Assembly (NCBI GenBank): GCA_014800515.1
Contig: JAAVFY010000003.1
Coordinates: 5,056-45,572, forward strand
Direction: 5' to 3'
From: Bacteroidales bacterium
GTDB taxonomy: Bacteria; Bacteroidota; Bacteroidia; Bacteroidales; Muribaculaceae
DNA length: 40,517 bases
Part shown: positions 19,335-29,415 of the stretch, in pieces
Numbering within the stretch: the first letter of the stretch is position 1
How the letters are laid out: each line of letters starts with the position of its first letter
Notes under the pieces: model-generated
Told to the model about the DNA's origin: nothing
The model's database searches: none
Seen by the model: the letters and a program-made list of their open reading frames with translations, nothing else
Program-made: the position numbers and the translations under genes

Positions 19335-20966
19335 TTATTTAAGACTTTCAACAAACTTTGCGTAGTCTGCATTGTTAGGGTCAAACGTGCGATAGTTGTT
19401 GAAGTATTCTTTGGCTTTTGCAGTATTCTTTTGGTCGAGGTAGTAATTGCCGAGATAGTTGTAGATAGTGATGGCATCATTCTTGTAGCGCGTCGGATCG
19501 TCAGACGCCATGAGCAGACCCCATGCCTCCTCGTAGAAGGGAGCCGCCACACTGGAGGCTGCTTCTTTTGAGGCACGCTGCATGGCTACATCGCCGGCAA
19601 GCTTCTTCGGACGATAGTTGGAGGGAAGCTCCTGTTGTGCCAGACCGGCATATTTCAGAGCGTCTTCAAAGAATTTCTCACTCGCAGCGGGATTGTCGGC
19701 TTTTGTCTGGACACCGGCATAGAAGGAATATGTGGCCTGCTGGTTGAAGTCATTGAAATTGGGCTTCTCCAATTTTGACAGATAACCTGCGAAGGCATCG
19801 GCAGCTGCAGGAAGATTATTCTCATCCACATACACCACTGCAAGACGCTTGTTGAAGTCAGCATTTGTCGGCACCTTCTCAATACCCTCTTTAAGCACAG
19901 CCTCAGCTTCCTCAAATCTCTTGGCCGCGGACAATTCCTCGGAGATGAGATTATAGTCCACTACTGACAGACTGGTTGCCGGTGTAGGCCCGTGTCCTTT
20001 CCAAAGAGCTTCCGCCATTCCGAGCAGACGGTCTTTCATGGCCGGTAGCTGAGCGGCATTCATGAATTGGAATCTTTGTGCCGTGAAGTTTGACGGATTG
20101 GTCTGGAGAAGTTGTGTGGCATAGTCATAACCCTTCTGATAGTCGCCACCGTAGAAGAGCAGGAAAGCATAGCGATCCTCGTCCTGCTTGAAGTGGTTGG
20201 AGTTACGGACGTATTCGCCGTATGCCTTAGCCGCTTCATTATAGTTCTCGTTATTGTAGTATGCGTTGGCAAGCTCTCTCTGAGCAAGAGCCGAATTAGG
20301 ATTCAGTTGTAGCAGACGATTGAGCATATTGATGGCATACTGTGGATTGACCTGAGTGAAAAGATTGGCATATTTCACGTATGCCTCCACAGCTTCTTGC
20401 TCGTAGTTTGCACCCATTTCATACTGCGCAGCGGCCCCGCCCCAATCTTTCTTATCATACTTGCGGTCGCCCTCGAAAAGATAGATATCGGCCTCCTCCA
20501 TATCGATTTTACGGGCCTTATCAAGATATTTCTCGATCTCTTTAGCGTAGGCTATCGGATCTGCATCATAGTAGGCACGTGCTATCGCCACTTGGAGAGA
20601 GGCATCTTTCTTGCCTCTCTTATCGGCTTCCTTGAGCAGGGTTTCTGCTCCTTTCTTATCGCCGTTTTTAAGTTCCAGCGATGCGAGACCCACATAGTTG
20701 TAGGCGAACTCCGGATCTGCCTCCACACCTTTGTTGAAGAACGCGAGTGCTTCAGAACTCTTTCCATCGCGAAGCGAGATAAGGCCGAGATAATAATTAT
20801 TCTCTGCTTGGTTCGCGCCGGGTGCATTCATGTTGCGCTGCAGCAACTCTTTGGCATTCTCAAATTGGTCAGCCTTATAATACTGCACCGCATCCGACTG
20901 TGTCTGTGCCGACATGCCGAGCGCCGCGCCTGCAAGCATCAGGCTAAAAATAGATCTGATTTTCAT
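19335..20966 (-). CDS. tetratricopeptide repeat protein (periplasmic)
   Basis: Signal peptide MKIRSIFSLMLAGAALGMSAQ and multiple TPR-like helices (e.g. NPNSALAQRELANAYYNNENYNEAAKAY). Confidence 0.88.
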   Translation of the reverse strand: MKIRSIFSLMLAGAALGMSAQTQSDAVQYYKADQFENAKELLQRNMNAPGANQAENNYYLGLISLRDGKSSEALAFFNKGVEADPEFAYNYVGLASLELKNGDKKGAETLLKEADKRGKKDASLQVAIARAYYDADPIAYAKEIEKYLDKARKIDMEEADIYLFEGDRKYDKKDWGGAAAQYEMGANYEQEAVEAYVKYANLFTQVNPQYAINMLNRLLQLNPNSALAQRELANAYYNNENYNEAAKAYGEYVRNSNHFKQDEDRYAFLLFYGGDYQKGYDYATQLLQTNPSNFTAQRFQFMNAAQLPAMKDRLLGMAEALWKGHGPTPATSLSVVDYNLISEELSAAKRFEEAEAVLKEGIEKVPTNADFNKRLAVVYVDENNLPAAADAFAGYLSKLEKPNFNDFNQQATYSFYAGVQTKADNPAASEKFFEDALKYAGLAQQELPSNYRPKKLAGDVAMQRASKEAASSVAAPFYEEAWGLLMASDDPTRYKNDAITIYNYLGNYYLDQKNTAKAKEYFNNYRTFDPNNADYAKFVESLK

Positions 20967-21121
20967 TTTATATCTTTGAATTTTTTGTTCGCGTCATTAT
21001 TATCCGGCCGTCGTGCAGAGATGTCTTCCGTGCTTTCTCAGGCTATCGGCCTTCTGTTTGTGGTTGGATTTCAACTTATATAGAACGGAAAAAATTCTTC
21101 CGAAGTCTACTACCAATATCG

Positions 21122-21153
21122 CAAAATTAAAAAATTTTAGTCATGCCTGCAAA
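21122..21153 (-). promoter_or_regulatory. putative promoter of the TPR gene
   Basis: Minus strand TTTG (21153-21150), 20-nt spacer, TAATTTTG (21129-21122). Confidence 0.5.
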
Positions 21154-21166
21154 TCCCTATTCCATC

Positions 21167-21194
21167 AGACCCCGTCTCAAGGGAGACGGGGTCT
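21167..21194. terminator. terminator-like hairpin between PstS-like and TPR genes (orientation ambiguous)
   Basis: AGACCCCGTCTC/GAGACGGGGTCT 12-bp perfect stem; the T-rich side is on the + strand. Confidence 0.55.
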
Positions 21195-21234
21195 GTATTT
21201 TTAGCAATTTTTAGAGGGTGCAGGGTCTTCTACA

Positions 21235-22266
21235 TCATTTCTTTTGAGTATTCCTGTCTACGAGTTGCACCACTCTCGGATTCATGTGATAGGGGAGTAT
21301 TCCGGTTTTAGAGATAACCTTCTGACCCACAAATCCTGTCATGAAGACATAAAAACTGTGAAGAAGTGAGGAGTTGGATGCTGTAGAGATCATGTATACC
21401 TTGCGATAGAGAGGATACTCTCCGGTCGCTATATATGCTTGATATGGTTTATAGGCCACAGGACTAAAGTCATTATCTTCATTTGGATTACTTACCTTGA
21501 GAATATTCACTTCATCAGTTAGCTGTGCCGCGATAGTGTCATTTTCGTTGGAATAATCTTCCATCCTTTTGTCCATGGGCACTTTCTTTGCCGCGCTCAG
21601 GTCATCACCAAGCCAGCTGACACTGATTATTCCTATTGCATCTTTATCTTTTTTAACTATATCAAACACCTGTGCATTCGTCTGCTGTGCGAATGAATTG
21701 GTCTTTTCCGAGATGCTCTCTCCTTTAGCGAGAAATTTGTCACGAAGGAAGCTGACTGTAGAGCTGCCGGCATTATCAAATACTAATTTGATCGCTGCCG
21801 TGTCGGCCACAGCAAGCTGACTCCATCGGGTGATTCGGCCATTAAGTATTTCTCCTATCTCCTGCATGCTGAGGCTGCTGACCGGATTTTCCTTATTGAC
21901 AATCAGAGCCACTGCATCTACCGCGATACAATTTGTCCTTACAACCCTCTTGAATTTGGCCTTCATATATTTTATCTGGTCGGGTGTAAGTTCCTTAGTG
22001 ACTATGATCGACTGCACGCGATCGCTGAGAAGAGAATCTATGCATGCATCTTCACTCATGTAAAATGGTATGATCGAAGATTCCGGATACGTATATTCAA
22101 ACACTCCGATCTCTTCATCAAGAATAGTGCGGAATCCATCGTCACAGAACACCGTGTCCGAGCCCTTCACATATTCTCCTCTTTTTATCTCTCCACAAGA
22201 GACTGCTCCCAGTGCTGTCAGCACCGAGAGCATAATCCCTGCAAATATGTTTTTTCCGATTTTCAT
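21235..22266 (-). CDS. PstS-like phosphate/substrate-binding lipoprotein
   Basis: Lipobox ALGAVSC; KGSDTV, DNAGSSTVSFLRDKF, IGIISVSWLG typical of PstS-like binding proteins. Confidence 0.8.
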   Translation of the reverse strand: MKIGKNIFAGIMLSVLTALGAVSCGEIKRGEYVKGSDTVFCDDGFRTILDEEIGVFEYTYPESSIIPFYMSEDACIDSLLSDRVQSIIVTKELTPDQIKYMKAKFKRVVRTNCIAVDAVALIVNKENPVSSLSMQEIGEILNGRITRWSQLAVADTAAIKLVFDNAGSSTVSFLRDKFLAKGESISEKTNSFAQQTNAQVFDIVKKDKDAIGIISVSWLGDDLSAAKKVPMDKRMEDYSNENDTIAAQLTDEVNILKVSNPNEDNDFSPVAYKPYQAYIATGEYPLYRKVYMISTASNSSLLHSFYVFMTGFVGQKVISKTGILPYHMNPRVVQLVDRNTQKK

Positions 22267-22306
22267 GTTGTCGTGGTTTGTCGTTACTTATTGCGCGGTA
22301 TGAGTT

Positions 22307-22540
22307 TTAGTTCATGCCCACATACAGTCGATAACCTCGCCAGATGCCATACAGAATCAGGAGTCCGCCCACAACACAGCTTACAGCATAGTTGATGATG
22401 TCAAAGGGTGGCCATAAGATGAAAAGAAGTCCTACTCCCACATACACCAATATCATGAATATTCCGAAAAGCAGACGCATGCTCTTGGGAGCCTGTGTTG
22501 TCTCCCTTACGCTTTTTCTTTCTCTTCTATTACCTTCCAT
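22307..22540 (-). CDS. small membrane protein (two predicted TM segments)
   Basis: ORF 22307..22621; likely start MEGNRRERKS; hydrophobic LLFGIFMILVYVGVGLLFILWPPF and AVSCVVGGLLILYGIWRGYRLY. Confidence 0.65.
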   Translation of the reverse strand: MEGNRRERKSVRETTQAPKSMRLLFGIFMILVYVGVGLLFILWPPFDIINYAVSCVVGGLLILYGIWRGYRLYVGMN

Positions 22541-22634
22541 AACTTTTCTATTTTTGATGTTCTTTATCTTTTTAACAATCTTTAAGCGTGCGGGTTCAAT
22601 TCTCTTTCGGATATTTTTCACAGGTCAGGACATA

Positions 22635-22676
22635 AATAAGAAGATGACCCCGAATGCACGGGGTCATCTTCTTATT
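22635..22676 (-). terminator. strong hairpin, probable terminator downstream of tonB
   Basis: 18-bp perfect stem AATAAGAAGATGACCCCG/CGGGGTCATCTTCTTATT, 6-nt loop. Confidence 0.7.
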
Positions 22677-22706
22677 ATAGTCGTTCCGAAAGATCGGAAC
22701 TTATTC

Positions 22707-23582
22707 TCACTGATTCTGCAGCCTGAAGGTCACCGGGAGGTTGAAGTAAGAACGGACGGGCTGACCATTGTTCTTGCCGGGTTGCCACTTAGGCATCTTC
22801 TTCACCACGCGGATAGCCTCGCGGTCAAGATCCTTGTCAACACCCTTGGCGATTGTCACGTTGCCGATCGAACCATCTTTCTCAACAACGAATCTTACTA
22901 CCACTCGACCCTGAATGTCGTTCTGCTGAGCAGCTTCCGGATAGCGGATATTATTGCTGAGCCATTTCATAAGAGCCTGCTGACCGCCGGGGAACTCTGC
23001 ATTCTGCTCCACAGCCACGAAGATCTCATCCTCCTTGGGCTTAGGCTCGGGCTTCGGTTCTTCAACCACTCTCACCTGTTCGGTGACAGCTTTCACCTTG
23101 TCGGCGTCATCGCTACCTTCCTGGTTGACAACACCACGCGCAGTGTTATCTTCCTTCTGTTCATCCATGGACATCACATCGTTTTTCACCTTGTCGGCGT
23201 CCACGATGGCGATCTGAGTCACCTGAACTGTAGCAAGCACCTCCTCAGGTACTTCAGGAATCTCCTGCTCAAACTTCTGCTCCTCCGGAGTCTCCTCTTC
23301 AGGAGTTTCCTCCTCCTGCTGGATAAGTTCGGCGGCTGCCATCTTCTCACGTTCCTGCTGGAGAGCGATAGCGTCCTGCTCTGCACGGTAGTCGCTATAT
23401 TTTGCCCAGCCTATAAGAAGAAGGAACACCACAACCAGACCCACAAGGGTGAACAGAGCCGCCATGTTGTGGCGTCGGTCGCTGTCCTTGCGGAGCTGAT
23501 AGGCTCCGAATTCCTGATTCTTGTTTGCGAATACTATATCACGCCATTCCTTCGACGTTAGATCTATATTTCTTTTAGCCAT
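22707..23582 (-). CDS. energy transducer TonB
   Basis: Single N-terminal TM, Pro/Glu-rich spacer, C-terminal GGQQALMKWLSNNIRYPEAAQQNDIQGRVVVRFVVEKDGSIGNVTI. Confidence 0.93.
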   Translation of the reverse strand: MAKRNIDLTSKEWRDIVFANKNQEFGAYQLRKDSDRRHNMAALFTLVGLVVVFLLLIGWAKYSDYRAEQDAIALQQEREKMAAAELIQQEEETPEEETPEEQKFEQEIPEVPEEVLATVQVTQIAIVDADKVKNDVMSMDEQKEDNTARGVVNQEGSDDADKVKAVTEQVRVVEEPKPEPKPKEDEIFVAVEQNAEFPGGQQALMKWLSNNIRYPEAAQQNDIQGRVVVRFVVEKDGSIGNVTIAKGVDKDLDREAIRVVKKMPKWQPGKNNGQPVRSYFNLPVTFRLQNQ

Positions 23583-23620
23583 GTTTTTTCTTGCTTTAAA
23601 GTGTGGATAAATCTAACTTA

Positions 23621-24412
23621 TCAGTCGTTGTGATGACGGTTCTGATAATCAATGAGCATCACTGAGTCCGCACGGGTCATATTATCGATCTGATACTTCG
23701 AGATCGAGTTGATCTGCATCTCGTCAAGCACCTCTACAAGGCTACCGAAGGAAGCCTGCGGTGTAGACTTGATGATAATCACCGGTTTCTTCAGATTCTC
23801 GTTCTTTCTGACTGCGGCTGCAGCCTCGTTGAAGGCCTGCTGTGCTTTCTCTCGACCGTCTTTGGTCTCGAGGTCGCCAAAGCCACCGTTCTTATACTTC
23901 TCCTTGAGAGCATTCACCTCTTTGAGAACTTCCTTATTTCTATCCTGAATGATCTGGCGGATGCCACGTGCCGTGTGGATACCTGCTGCATTCACCTCGT
24001 CGGTCAGGAATTCTGATTTCTGGATATTGTTGTTCTCGGAGAGAATCGCTCCGCCTGCTCCGAACATACCCGCGTCGCCGCCGGGTTTGCCGAAGTAGTA
24101 GTATACCTCGTTGACAACCTTTCCGTTGACGGAATCAACATCAAATGACCCGGGCTTTCTCTTTGCATCCAGAATGATGGTCACTGCATCGTCGGCCGAT
24201 GCCTGCGACATATTCTCCTCATTCTGCACCTTCTCATTCGAAGGCAACGCAATTGTCAGAGTCTGGGATTTGATCATGGTCGTACAGAGCATGAAGAATG
24301 TGATAAGCAACATGTTCATGTCAACCATGGGCGTGAAGTCCACGCGGATATGCATCTTTTTCTGGGCGCCTTTCTTACCGTCGCCTCCGCTTTTTTCCTG
24401 TACTTCTGCCAT
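23621..24412 (-). CDS. ExbD/TolR-family biopolymer transporter (long form)
   Basis: VDFTPMVDMNMLLITFFMLCTTM; C-terminal VVEVLDEMQINSISKYQID-type segment. Confidence 0.9.
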   Translation of the reverse strand: MAEVQEKSGGDGKKGAQKKMHIRVDFTPMVDMNMLLITFFMLCTTMIKSQTLTIALPSNEKVQNEENMSQASADDAVTIILDAKRKPGSFDVDSVNGKVVNEVYYYFGKPGGDAGMFGAGGAILSENNNIQKSEFLTDEVNAAGIHTARGIRQIIQDRNKEVLKEVNALKEKYKNGGFGDLETKDGREKAQQAFNEAAAAVRKNENLKKPVIIIKSTPQASFGSLVEVLDEMQINSISKYQIDNMTRADSVMLIDYQNRHHND

Positions 24413-24413
24413 G

Positions 24414-25136
24414 TTATTCCTGTGCCTTAAGTGCTGTCAATAAAGTAAACTTGTTCATGTGGATTGTCTGGAGATTGTCCATCACCATGTGAACAATGTC
24501 GAAAGCGGTGTTCTGGTCAGCCTTGATCGCTACGCCTGTTCCGTCCTTGATCTTGTCGGCAAGTGCGCTATTGTCTGTCTGGCGCATTGCCTTCATCCAT
24601 ATCTGGAACTCTGTGGGACGATCTTCGTTGGAATTCCAAGAGATGGGGATACCCGTCACGTGGTTCGGATTGCCATCCTCGCCCGACAGCCAATTGTCCA
24701 TCTTGGTCAAACCCTCAGGTTCGTTGGCCATATTGAGGAAATCGCCCATCTGAGCCATCGGAACGCCGAACGACCCTAACTTTGCAAAGGTTTCCTTCTG
24801 TGCTTCTGTGAAGTTGACTTTGTTGGCGTGAGTCTCGTTGTAGATCGAGGCAGCCTTCTCAAGCAACGCCTTGCGCATATTCTCATTGCCGTATGCTGCT
24901 GAGGTGTCGTTGTTCATTGTCAGCCAGACTTTCCCCTCAGGACTCACCAACACCTGTACGAAGTTGGTCTCCTGTACTTTCTCTTCGGATACCGAAGCCG
25001 GTGTCACCACCGTGGTCGGCTCCTTCTGGAGGAAAGTCGATGTCAGCATGAAGAAGGTAAGCAGAAGCACCGTCACGTCACTCATCGCCGTCATGTCGAT
25101 GAATGTACTCTTTTTTGCTATCTTTACTCTTCCCAT
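24414..25136 (-). CDS. ExbD/TolR-family biopolymer transporter
   Basis: FIDMTAMSDVTVLLLTFFMLTSTF; overall ExbD architecture. Confidence 0.88.
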   Translation of the reverse strand: MGRVKIAKKSTFIDMTAMSDVTVLLLTFFMLTSTFLQKEPTTVVTPASVSEEKVQETNFVQVLVSPEGKVWLTMNNDTSAAYGNENMRKALLEKAASIYNETHANKVNFTEAQKETFAKLGSFGVPMAQMGDFLNMANEPEGLTKMDNWLSGEDGNPNHVTGIPISWNSNEDRPTEFQIWMKAMRQTDNSALADKIKDGTGVAIKADQNTAFDIVHMVMDNLQTIHMNKFTLLTALKAQE

Positions 25137-25201
25137 TTTGCTATTAACTTTTTTCGGTTGTATTTATCTGTAGGTCCTTGCGGGCCCGCAGCTTCTCCTG
25201 A

Positions 25202-26044
25202 TTAGTGAGTGGCTGCAAATGTTGCTACGATGCTGAAACCGATTTCGTCGATAGCGTAGGACAGATTGTCGATCTTATTGGTAAAGAAGTTGTAGGAGAT
25301 TACGGCGAATGCACCTGTTGCGATACCGAAGGCGGTGTTCACAAGTGCCTCGGAGATACCGGTAGAGAGCTCTGTGGAGTCAGGCGAACCGGAAGTGGCA
25401 AGTGCCTGGAATGACTTGATCATACCCATTACGGTTCCGAGAAGACCGACGAGAGTACCGAGTGTGGTGAGTGTTGCCACGATGGGGAGGTTCTGTGAGA
25501 GTGAAGGCATCTCGAGTGCTGTAGCTTCCTCCACCTCGTTGCGGAGTGTGGTCAGCTTCTGCTCTTTGCTGAGCACAGTGTTGGCATCCATCTCTTTGTA
25601 CTTCACTAGTGTGTTGTAGACTACGGAAGCCACTGAACCCTTCTGGTCCTTGCAACGCTTCATGGCTGCGTCGATGTTGTTGGCAGCGAGATCAGCCTTG
25701 ATGTCGGCTACAAACTTGGTAGTGTTGCCCTTGCCGCTTGCAGAGCTGATGGCGATCCAACGCTCTACGGAGAGTACGATTACTGTGAGGAAGAGGGTCA
25801 TCAGGATAGGCACGATGAAACCGCCCTTGTATACGGTGCCGGCAAGGTTGATCGGGTGGCCGGCGGGATCATTGCCCTCGAAGTTGCCCGGGGCGCCCAT
25901 GCCGAAGAGGAAGATACATACGGCTGCGATGGCGCAGGCGATGATCACGAGGAACGCGTTCTTGATGCCGCGTACGTTGCTGATTTTCTCTTCCTTCTTG
26001 ATTTTCGCTGCTGCTGTGGCAGGTCTTGGAGTCTGAGATTCCAT
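25202..26044 (-). CDS. MotA/TolQ/ExbB proton channel family protein
   Basis: NLPIVATLTTLGTLVGLLGTVMGMIKSFQALA...STGISEALVNTAFGIATGAFAVISYNFF. Confidence 0.93.
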   Translation of the reverse strand: MESQTPRPATAAAKIKKEEKISNVRGIKNAFLVIIACAIAAVCIFLFGMGAPGNFEGNDPAGHPINLAGTVYKGGFIVPILMTLFLTVIVLSVERWIAISSASGKGNTTKFVADIKADLAANNIDAAMKRCKDQKGSVASVVYNTLVKYKEMDANTVLSKEQKLTTLRNEVEEATALEMPSLSQNLPIVATLTTLGTLVGLLGTVMGMIKSFQALATSGSPDSTELSTGISEALVNTAFGIATGAFAVISYNFFTNKIDNLSYAIDEIGFSIVATFAATH

Positions 26045-26192
26045 ACTGTTTCTGTTTTGTTGGTTGTTTTAATTTGTATTTGATTGAGTTTGTTTTTCTT
26101 TGACCTTTTGAAGTGGCCTAGTCTTTTTCTTTTTCCGGGTATCCCCTGTAGGTTTAGGCTACCTCATTATGCCTTTGTTGTATTAGACTTTG

Positions 26193-26222
26193 CAAAATTA
26201 GTATTTTTTTTAATTAATCCAA
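26193..26222 (-). promoter_or_regulatory. putative promoter of the exbB-exbD-exbD-tonB operon
   Basis: Minus strand TAATTTTG (26200-26193) with TTGG ~18 nt upstream. Confidence 0.4.
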
Positions 26223-26381
26223 TATTTCGGGCAAAAAAATAATTTACCTTCTTCTGTTTTCGCTTTCCGGTGCCTTGAATTTTATTGGATTATGGTATTT
26301 ATCATGTCTCTGCCGCCGTGAGTTGTGTGTCGCTTCGCCAGTTGTGCGCGGTATTATGCCGGTCTTTCTTCTTTATAAGAA

Positions 26382-26413
26382 AATTCCCTTGTGCCTGACG
26401 GCGCAAGGGAATT
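26382..26413 (-). terminator. intrinsic terminator of pgk
   Basis: AATTCCCTTG/CAAGGGAATT stem with T-tract on the minus strand. Confidence 0.7.
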
Positions 26414-26455
26414 CACTTTATAGTCTATATATTCTTTTTCTATGCGATAGCTTTT

Positions 26456-27706
26456 TTACTCTCCGATAGCGGCTATGCCGGGAAGGGTTTTGCCTTCGAT
26501 GGCTTCGAGAAGGGCACCCCCGCCTGTGGATACATAGCTTACGCTGTCGGCCAATCCGAATTTGTTGACACATGCCACGGAGTCTCCGCCGCCTACGAGT
26601 GAGAAGGCTCCCTTGTCGGTGGCTTCCACTATGGCCTCCGCTATGGCACGGCTGCCGGCGGTGAAGTTCTCAAACTCAAATACTCCGGCTGGTCCGTTCC
26701 AAAGTATGGTCTTGGCAGGAAGAATTACGCTGCGGAAGGCTTCAATGCTCTCCGGACCGGCGTCCAGACCCATCCAACCCTCGGGAATATCTATCACGGA
26801 GCATACCTGAGTCTTGGCTTCGTTGCTGAAGGAATCGGCGGCCACACAGTCTGTGCCAAGCACGAGGTTGACGCCTTTTTCTTTAGCTTTCTTCATTATA
26901 TCGAGTGCCAGGTCGAGTTTATCGTCTTCGCAAATGGAGGTGCCGATGTTTCCTCCCATAGCTTTAGCAAAGGTGTAGGTCATGCCGCCACAGAGAATGA
27001 GATTGTCTACCTTATCCATGAGGTTTTCAATGATACCGATTTTTGTCGATACCTTGGAGCCTCCCATAATTGCGGTGAAGGGACGACGTATGTCTTTGAG
27101 GATGGCGTCTACAGCCTTTACTTCCTTCTCCATAAGGAATCCCAGCATTTTGTCCTGTTTGTCGAAATAGTCTGCCACTACGGCTGTGGATGCGTGCTTG
27201 CGGTGAGCTGTGCCGAAGGCATCGTTCACATACACGTCGGCATAGCTTGCCAGAGTCTTGGCAAACTCTTTCTGACGTTCTTTCATCTCCTTGGCGGCTT
27301 CCTCGTAGCCGGGGTCTTTCTTATCGATTCCTACGGGCTTACCTTCCTCTTCGGGATAGAATCGTAGGTTCTCCAGAAGAAGTACTTCTCCGGGTTTGAG
27401 CTCTTTGGCTGCTTCGGCTGCCTTCATGCAGTCAGGCACAAATTTTACATCGGTCCCAAGTGCAGTGGCCACAGCCTCGCGGATCTGACCGAGACTGAGT
27501 TTCTCGTTCACCTTCCCTTTGGGCTTGCCCATGTGCGACATAAGAATCAGACTTCCCCCGTCTGCCAGTATCTTCTTAAGTGTGGGAAGGGCTCCGCGGA
27601 TGCGGGTGTCGTCCGTGATATTACCGTTTTCATCCAGAGGAACGTTGAAGTCGACTCTCACGATGGCGCGCTTGCCGCCGAAGTCATAGTTTTCGATATT
27701 TGCCAT
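26456..27706 (-). CDS. pgk: phosphoglycerate kinase
   Basis: [57 protein letters not shown] motifs. Confidence 0.97.
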   Translation of the reverse strand: MANIENYDFGGKRAIVRVDFNVPLDENGNITDDTRIRGALPTLKKILADGGSLILMSHMGKPKGKVNEKLSLGQIREAVATALGTDVKFVPDCMKAAEAAKELKPGEVLLLENLRFYPEEEGKPVGIDKKDPGYEEAAKEMKERQKEFAKTLASYADVYVNDAFGTAHRKHASTAVVADYFDKQDKMLGFLMEKEVKAVDAILKDIRRPFTAIMGGSKVSTKIGIIENLMDKVDNLILCGGMTYTFAKAMGGNIGTSICEDDKLDLALDIMKKAKEKGVNLVLGTDCVAADSFSNEAKTQVCSVIDIPEGWMGLDAGPESIEAFRSVILPAKTILWNGPAGVFEFENFTAGSRAIAEAIVEATDKGAFSLVGGGDSVACVNKFGLADSVSYVSTGGGALLEAIEGKTLPGIAAIGE

Positions 27707-27808
27707 TATCTGTGTTTTATTTTGAAATTGTGTTTACTAATCTGCTACTGCCGGACTCTGATATGCCTGTCAGCCTGCCATGTATATCTCCAATACGTGT
27801 TTTTTTAT

Positions 27809-27816
27809 TAATTTTG
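27809..27816 (+). promoter_or_regulatory. putative -7 box (TAATTTTG) for the kinase-RapZ/MurU operon
   Basis: TAATTTTG ~65 bp upstream of CDS 27880; no clear -33 box. Confidence 0.35.
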
Positions 27817-27879
27817 CAGGTGTTGTCCGCTTTGCGACACATACCTTTATTTATATAACACTCGGATTCCGGAAATGTT

Positions 27880-29415
27880 ATGACTAAGATTTTCTTCGAC
27901 TCTACCTCTTCGGGTTCAACCTCCTCTTCCTCCACACAAAGCTCTTCTCCCGCTCCTCTGCCTCCTCGCTCCTCGAACTCCCTATCAGGATGTTATGGAG
28001 GAAGCGACAATCCTATTGATTCCAATGCATTGATTGCATTGTATATCCAATATTTTTCCGAGCAGCCGGAAAGTGTGGTCAGACTTCTCGGAGCCGGATC
28101 CGATAGAGAATATTGGCGCCTGTCTTCCGGCTCTCGTTCCGCTATCGGTGTGATTGCCGACAATAGGGAGGAGGCAAGGGCTTTTATCTCGCTGTCTCAT
28201 ATATTCCGCGAAAACGATGTCAATGTCCCGCAGGTATATGCTTTCTCACCGGATTTTTCCACCTATCTTGTGCAGGATCTCGGGTCTGTCGACTTGTTCG
28301 CATTGTTGAAAAAAGAGGTGCCTGTCGGGTTGCTCGAGCAGTGTATGGATTCACTTGCAGCCATGCAGACCGTCCCGGAGGAGGAGTGGGGGGGCAAGGT
28401 GGCTTTCTCTCCTTTTTCATCCCGACTCGTGAATTGGGACCTCAATTATTTTAAGTATGAATATCTGAAGCCCTCGGGCATATCTTTTTCGGAAAATTTG
28501 CTTGAAGATGATTTCTGCAGACTCAGCGAGGATTTGGTGTCAATTCCTCATGCGAGGCTGGGCTTCATGATGCGTGACTGTCAGAGCCGCAACGTTATGA
28601 TTGCCGGCGACGTTCCTTTCTGGATAGATTTTCAGGGTGGCAGACGCGGGCCGGCTTTATATGATGCCGTCTCTTTCATATATCAGGCAAGAGCCTGCTT
28701 TCCGACAGAATTACGTAAGCGGCTTCTCAACCGCTACGTGGCCTCTTTTTCCAAAAGAAGGGACATCTCTGTTGAAGACTTTATGTCTGATTTGCCACTT
28801 CTGCGCCTTTTCAGGTGTCTGCAGGTGCTTGGAGCCTACGGCTTCCGGGGTCTTGTGCAACGCAGGGCACATTTTATCGAAAGTATTCCTCCGGCACTTG
28901 CCAATCTTTCTTCTCTTCTGGAGGAGGGATGTCTGGATTCATTTCCCGAACTTCGCAGAGTGGCATCTGCTCTTGTGGCTGATTCCCGCTTCGTAGTGCC
29001 CTCTCATAATGGCCTGCAGGTGTCTGTGTTCAGTTTCTCATATAAAAAAGGCTATCCTGATGATTTCTCCGGCAACGGTGGAGGATTCATGTTTGACTGT
29101 CGTGCGCTTCATAATCCCGGACGTTATGAGCAATATAAATCACTCACCGGGCTTGACCTCCCGGTGATTGAATTCCTTGAGGAAAGGGGAGAGGTTTCCC
29201 CATTCCTCGATGCTTGTTCGGCATTGGTCATCCCGGCCATAGAAAGATATATAAAGAGAGGATTCACCTCTCTTCAGATCGGGTTCGGGTGTACGGGCGG
29301 CCAGCATCGTTCCGTGTATTGTGCTTCCCGGATGGCTCGTATGATTAAGGAGAAATTTCCGGAAGTCAGTGTAGTTGAGATTCATCGCGAACAGGGAAAG
29401 GAGGTGAGGCGATGA
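27880..29415 (+). CDS. aminoglycoside-phosphotransferase-fold sugar kinase (AmgK-like) fused to a C-terminal RapZ-C domain
   Basis: Kinase motifs MRDCQSRNVMIAGDVPFWIDFQGGRRGPALYD; C-terminal VFSFSYKKGYP...FDCRALHNPGRY...IGFGCTGGQHRSVYCASRMARMI matches RapZ C-terminal domain. Confidence 0.88.
   Translation: MTKIFFDSTSSGSTSSSSTQSSSPAPLPPRSSNSLSGCYGGSDNPIDSNALIALYIQYFSEQPESVVRLLGAGSDREYWRLSSGSRSAIGVIADNREEARAFISLSHIFRENDVNVPQVYAFSPDFSTYLVQDLGSVDLFALLKKEVPVGLLEQCMDSLAAMQTVPEEEWGGKVAFSPFSSRLVNWDLNYFKYEYLKPSGISFSENLLEDDFCRLSEDLVSIPHARLGFMMRDCQSRNVMIAGDVPFWIDFQGGRRGPALYDAVSFIYQARACFPTELRKRLLNRYVASFSKRRDISVEDFMSDLPLLRLFRCLQVLGAYGFRGLVQRRAHFIESIPPALANLSSLLEEGCLDSFPELRRVASALVADSRFVVPSHNGLQVSVFSFSYKKGYPDDFSGNGGGFMFDCRALHNPGRYEQYKSLTGLDLPVIEFLEERGEVSPFLDACSALVIPAIERYIKRGFTSLQIGFGCTGGQHRSVYCASRMARMIKEKFPEVSVVEIHREQGKEVRR

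Noticed and set aside
22392-23561. 389-aa plus-strand ORF opposite tonB
   Set aside because: Antisense to TonB and spanning its terminator; Leu/His-rich mirror translation.
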